Of a stretch of DNA of 64,000 bases, positions 63,879 through 64,000 are shown piece after piece (the first letter of the stretch is position 1; each line of letters starts with the position of its first letter). The stretch covers positions 1,550,001 through 1,614,000 of the forward strand of contig NZ_CP050265.1 of NCBI RefSeq assembly GCF_011765465.1. The letters are read 5' to 3'. A program made the position numbers and the translations under genes. This DNA is from Erythrobacter sp. Lineage in GTDB: Bacteria > Pseudomonadota > Alphaproteobacteria > Sphingomonadales > Sphingomonadaceae. The notes under the pieces are model-generated. The model did not search any database. It was not told the DNA's origin and worked only from the letters and a program-made list of their open reading frames with translations.

Positions 63879-64000
63879 GCGCCGAAGACAACGGGGCGCC
63901 TTTCCCCGAAGGCCCGCGGCCGGGCGAGCGCAACACCACCTTCACCGACGATCCGGTGAAGGAACACCTGCTGCGCGGGCTGGTGACGGTCGCGATGGAA
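63875..64000 (+). CDS. Start of an unidentified gene (partial)
   Basis: The first 42 residues of a frame that begins with an ATG overlapping the methyltransferase stop. The visible part is polar (GAPFPEGPRPGERNTTFTDD) and then starts a helix (PVKEHLLRGLVTVAME). Too little is present to name a family. Translational coupling places it in the aldehyde dehydrogenase-methyltransferase operon. Confidence 0.7.
   Translation, partial: MSAEDNGAPFPEGPRPGERNTTFTDDPVKEHLLRGLVTVAME

Overview
The window is a dense, GC-rich stretch of bacterial chromosome. It has the housekeeping content of an alphaproteobacterium, and the family mix points to Sphingomonadales, most likely Erythrobacteraceae (Erythrobacter/Altererythrobacter-like). 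The supporting traits are rpsB-tsf, lon next to hupB, dnaX next to ybaB and a small SRP RNA, a stand-alone NDUFS4-like accessory subunit of complex I, an HWE-type histidine kinase, a GTA-type 3TM holin and a DUF6456 protein. The taxonomic call is an inference from gene families, not a database match.

Layout. 1-5.8 kb: translation genes (tsf, rpsB), then a membrane-lipid block on the minus strand (FabH-like synthase, psd, pssA). Between rpsB and pssA a small membrane-protein gene sits behind three GAAC-N7-GAAC (LexA-type) sites. 4.9-9.9 kb: a LysR regulator divergent from a two-gene DAB-type inorganic-carbon transporter (dabB, dabA); dabA carries an apparent frameshift near its 5' end. 9.9-17.5 kb: an aspartoacylase-like hydrolase paired with a GCS2-type ligase, tRNA-Tyr, an RlmB-type methyltransferase, a lipoprotein, HU and Lon. 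17.6-24.8 kb: ybaB, dnaX, SRP RNA, the NDUFS4-like gene bracketed by inverted structured repeats, hrpB, a polyprenyl diphosphate synthase and chorismate mutase. 24.8-31.1 kb: envelope proteins, an ECF sigma/anti-sigma pair, and a PepSY protein with a PhoPQ-like two-component system. 31.2-39 kb: Uup, a Fe-S-type uracil-DNA glycosylase, DUF6456, an XRE/S24-like regulator, a glycosyltransferase, and secF/secD/yajC.

39-47.5 kb: tRNA-Pro(GGG), an HWE sensor kinase, and a tightly overlapping trio (DUF3604 lipoprotein, periplasmic PPIase, HupE/UreJ membrane protein) divergent from a TonB-plug outer-membrane protein. 47.5-55.6 kb: a CitE-like lyase, a lone GTA-type holin, a phospholipase D-type enzyme, aroQ-accB-accC, an NDH-2 and an Lrp/AsnC regulator. 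55.8-64 kb: a histidine-kinase-like protein with a degenerate ATPase domain, a polysaccharide deacetylase, tRNA-Ile2(CAT), tRNA-Pro(TGG), and a divergent catabolic-looking cluster (MFS transporter, unknown protein, aldehyde dehydrogenase, SAM methyltransferase, start of another gene) that runs off the right edge.

No CRISPR array, insertion sequence, integrase or prophage block was seen. The items most worth following up are the LexA-like site array over the small membrane gene, the dabA frameshift, the DUF3604/PPIase/HupE trio, the inverted repeats around the NDUFS4-like gene and the right-edge cluster.
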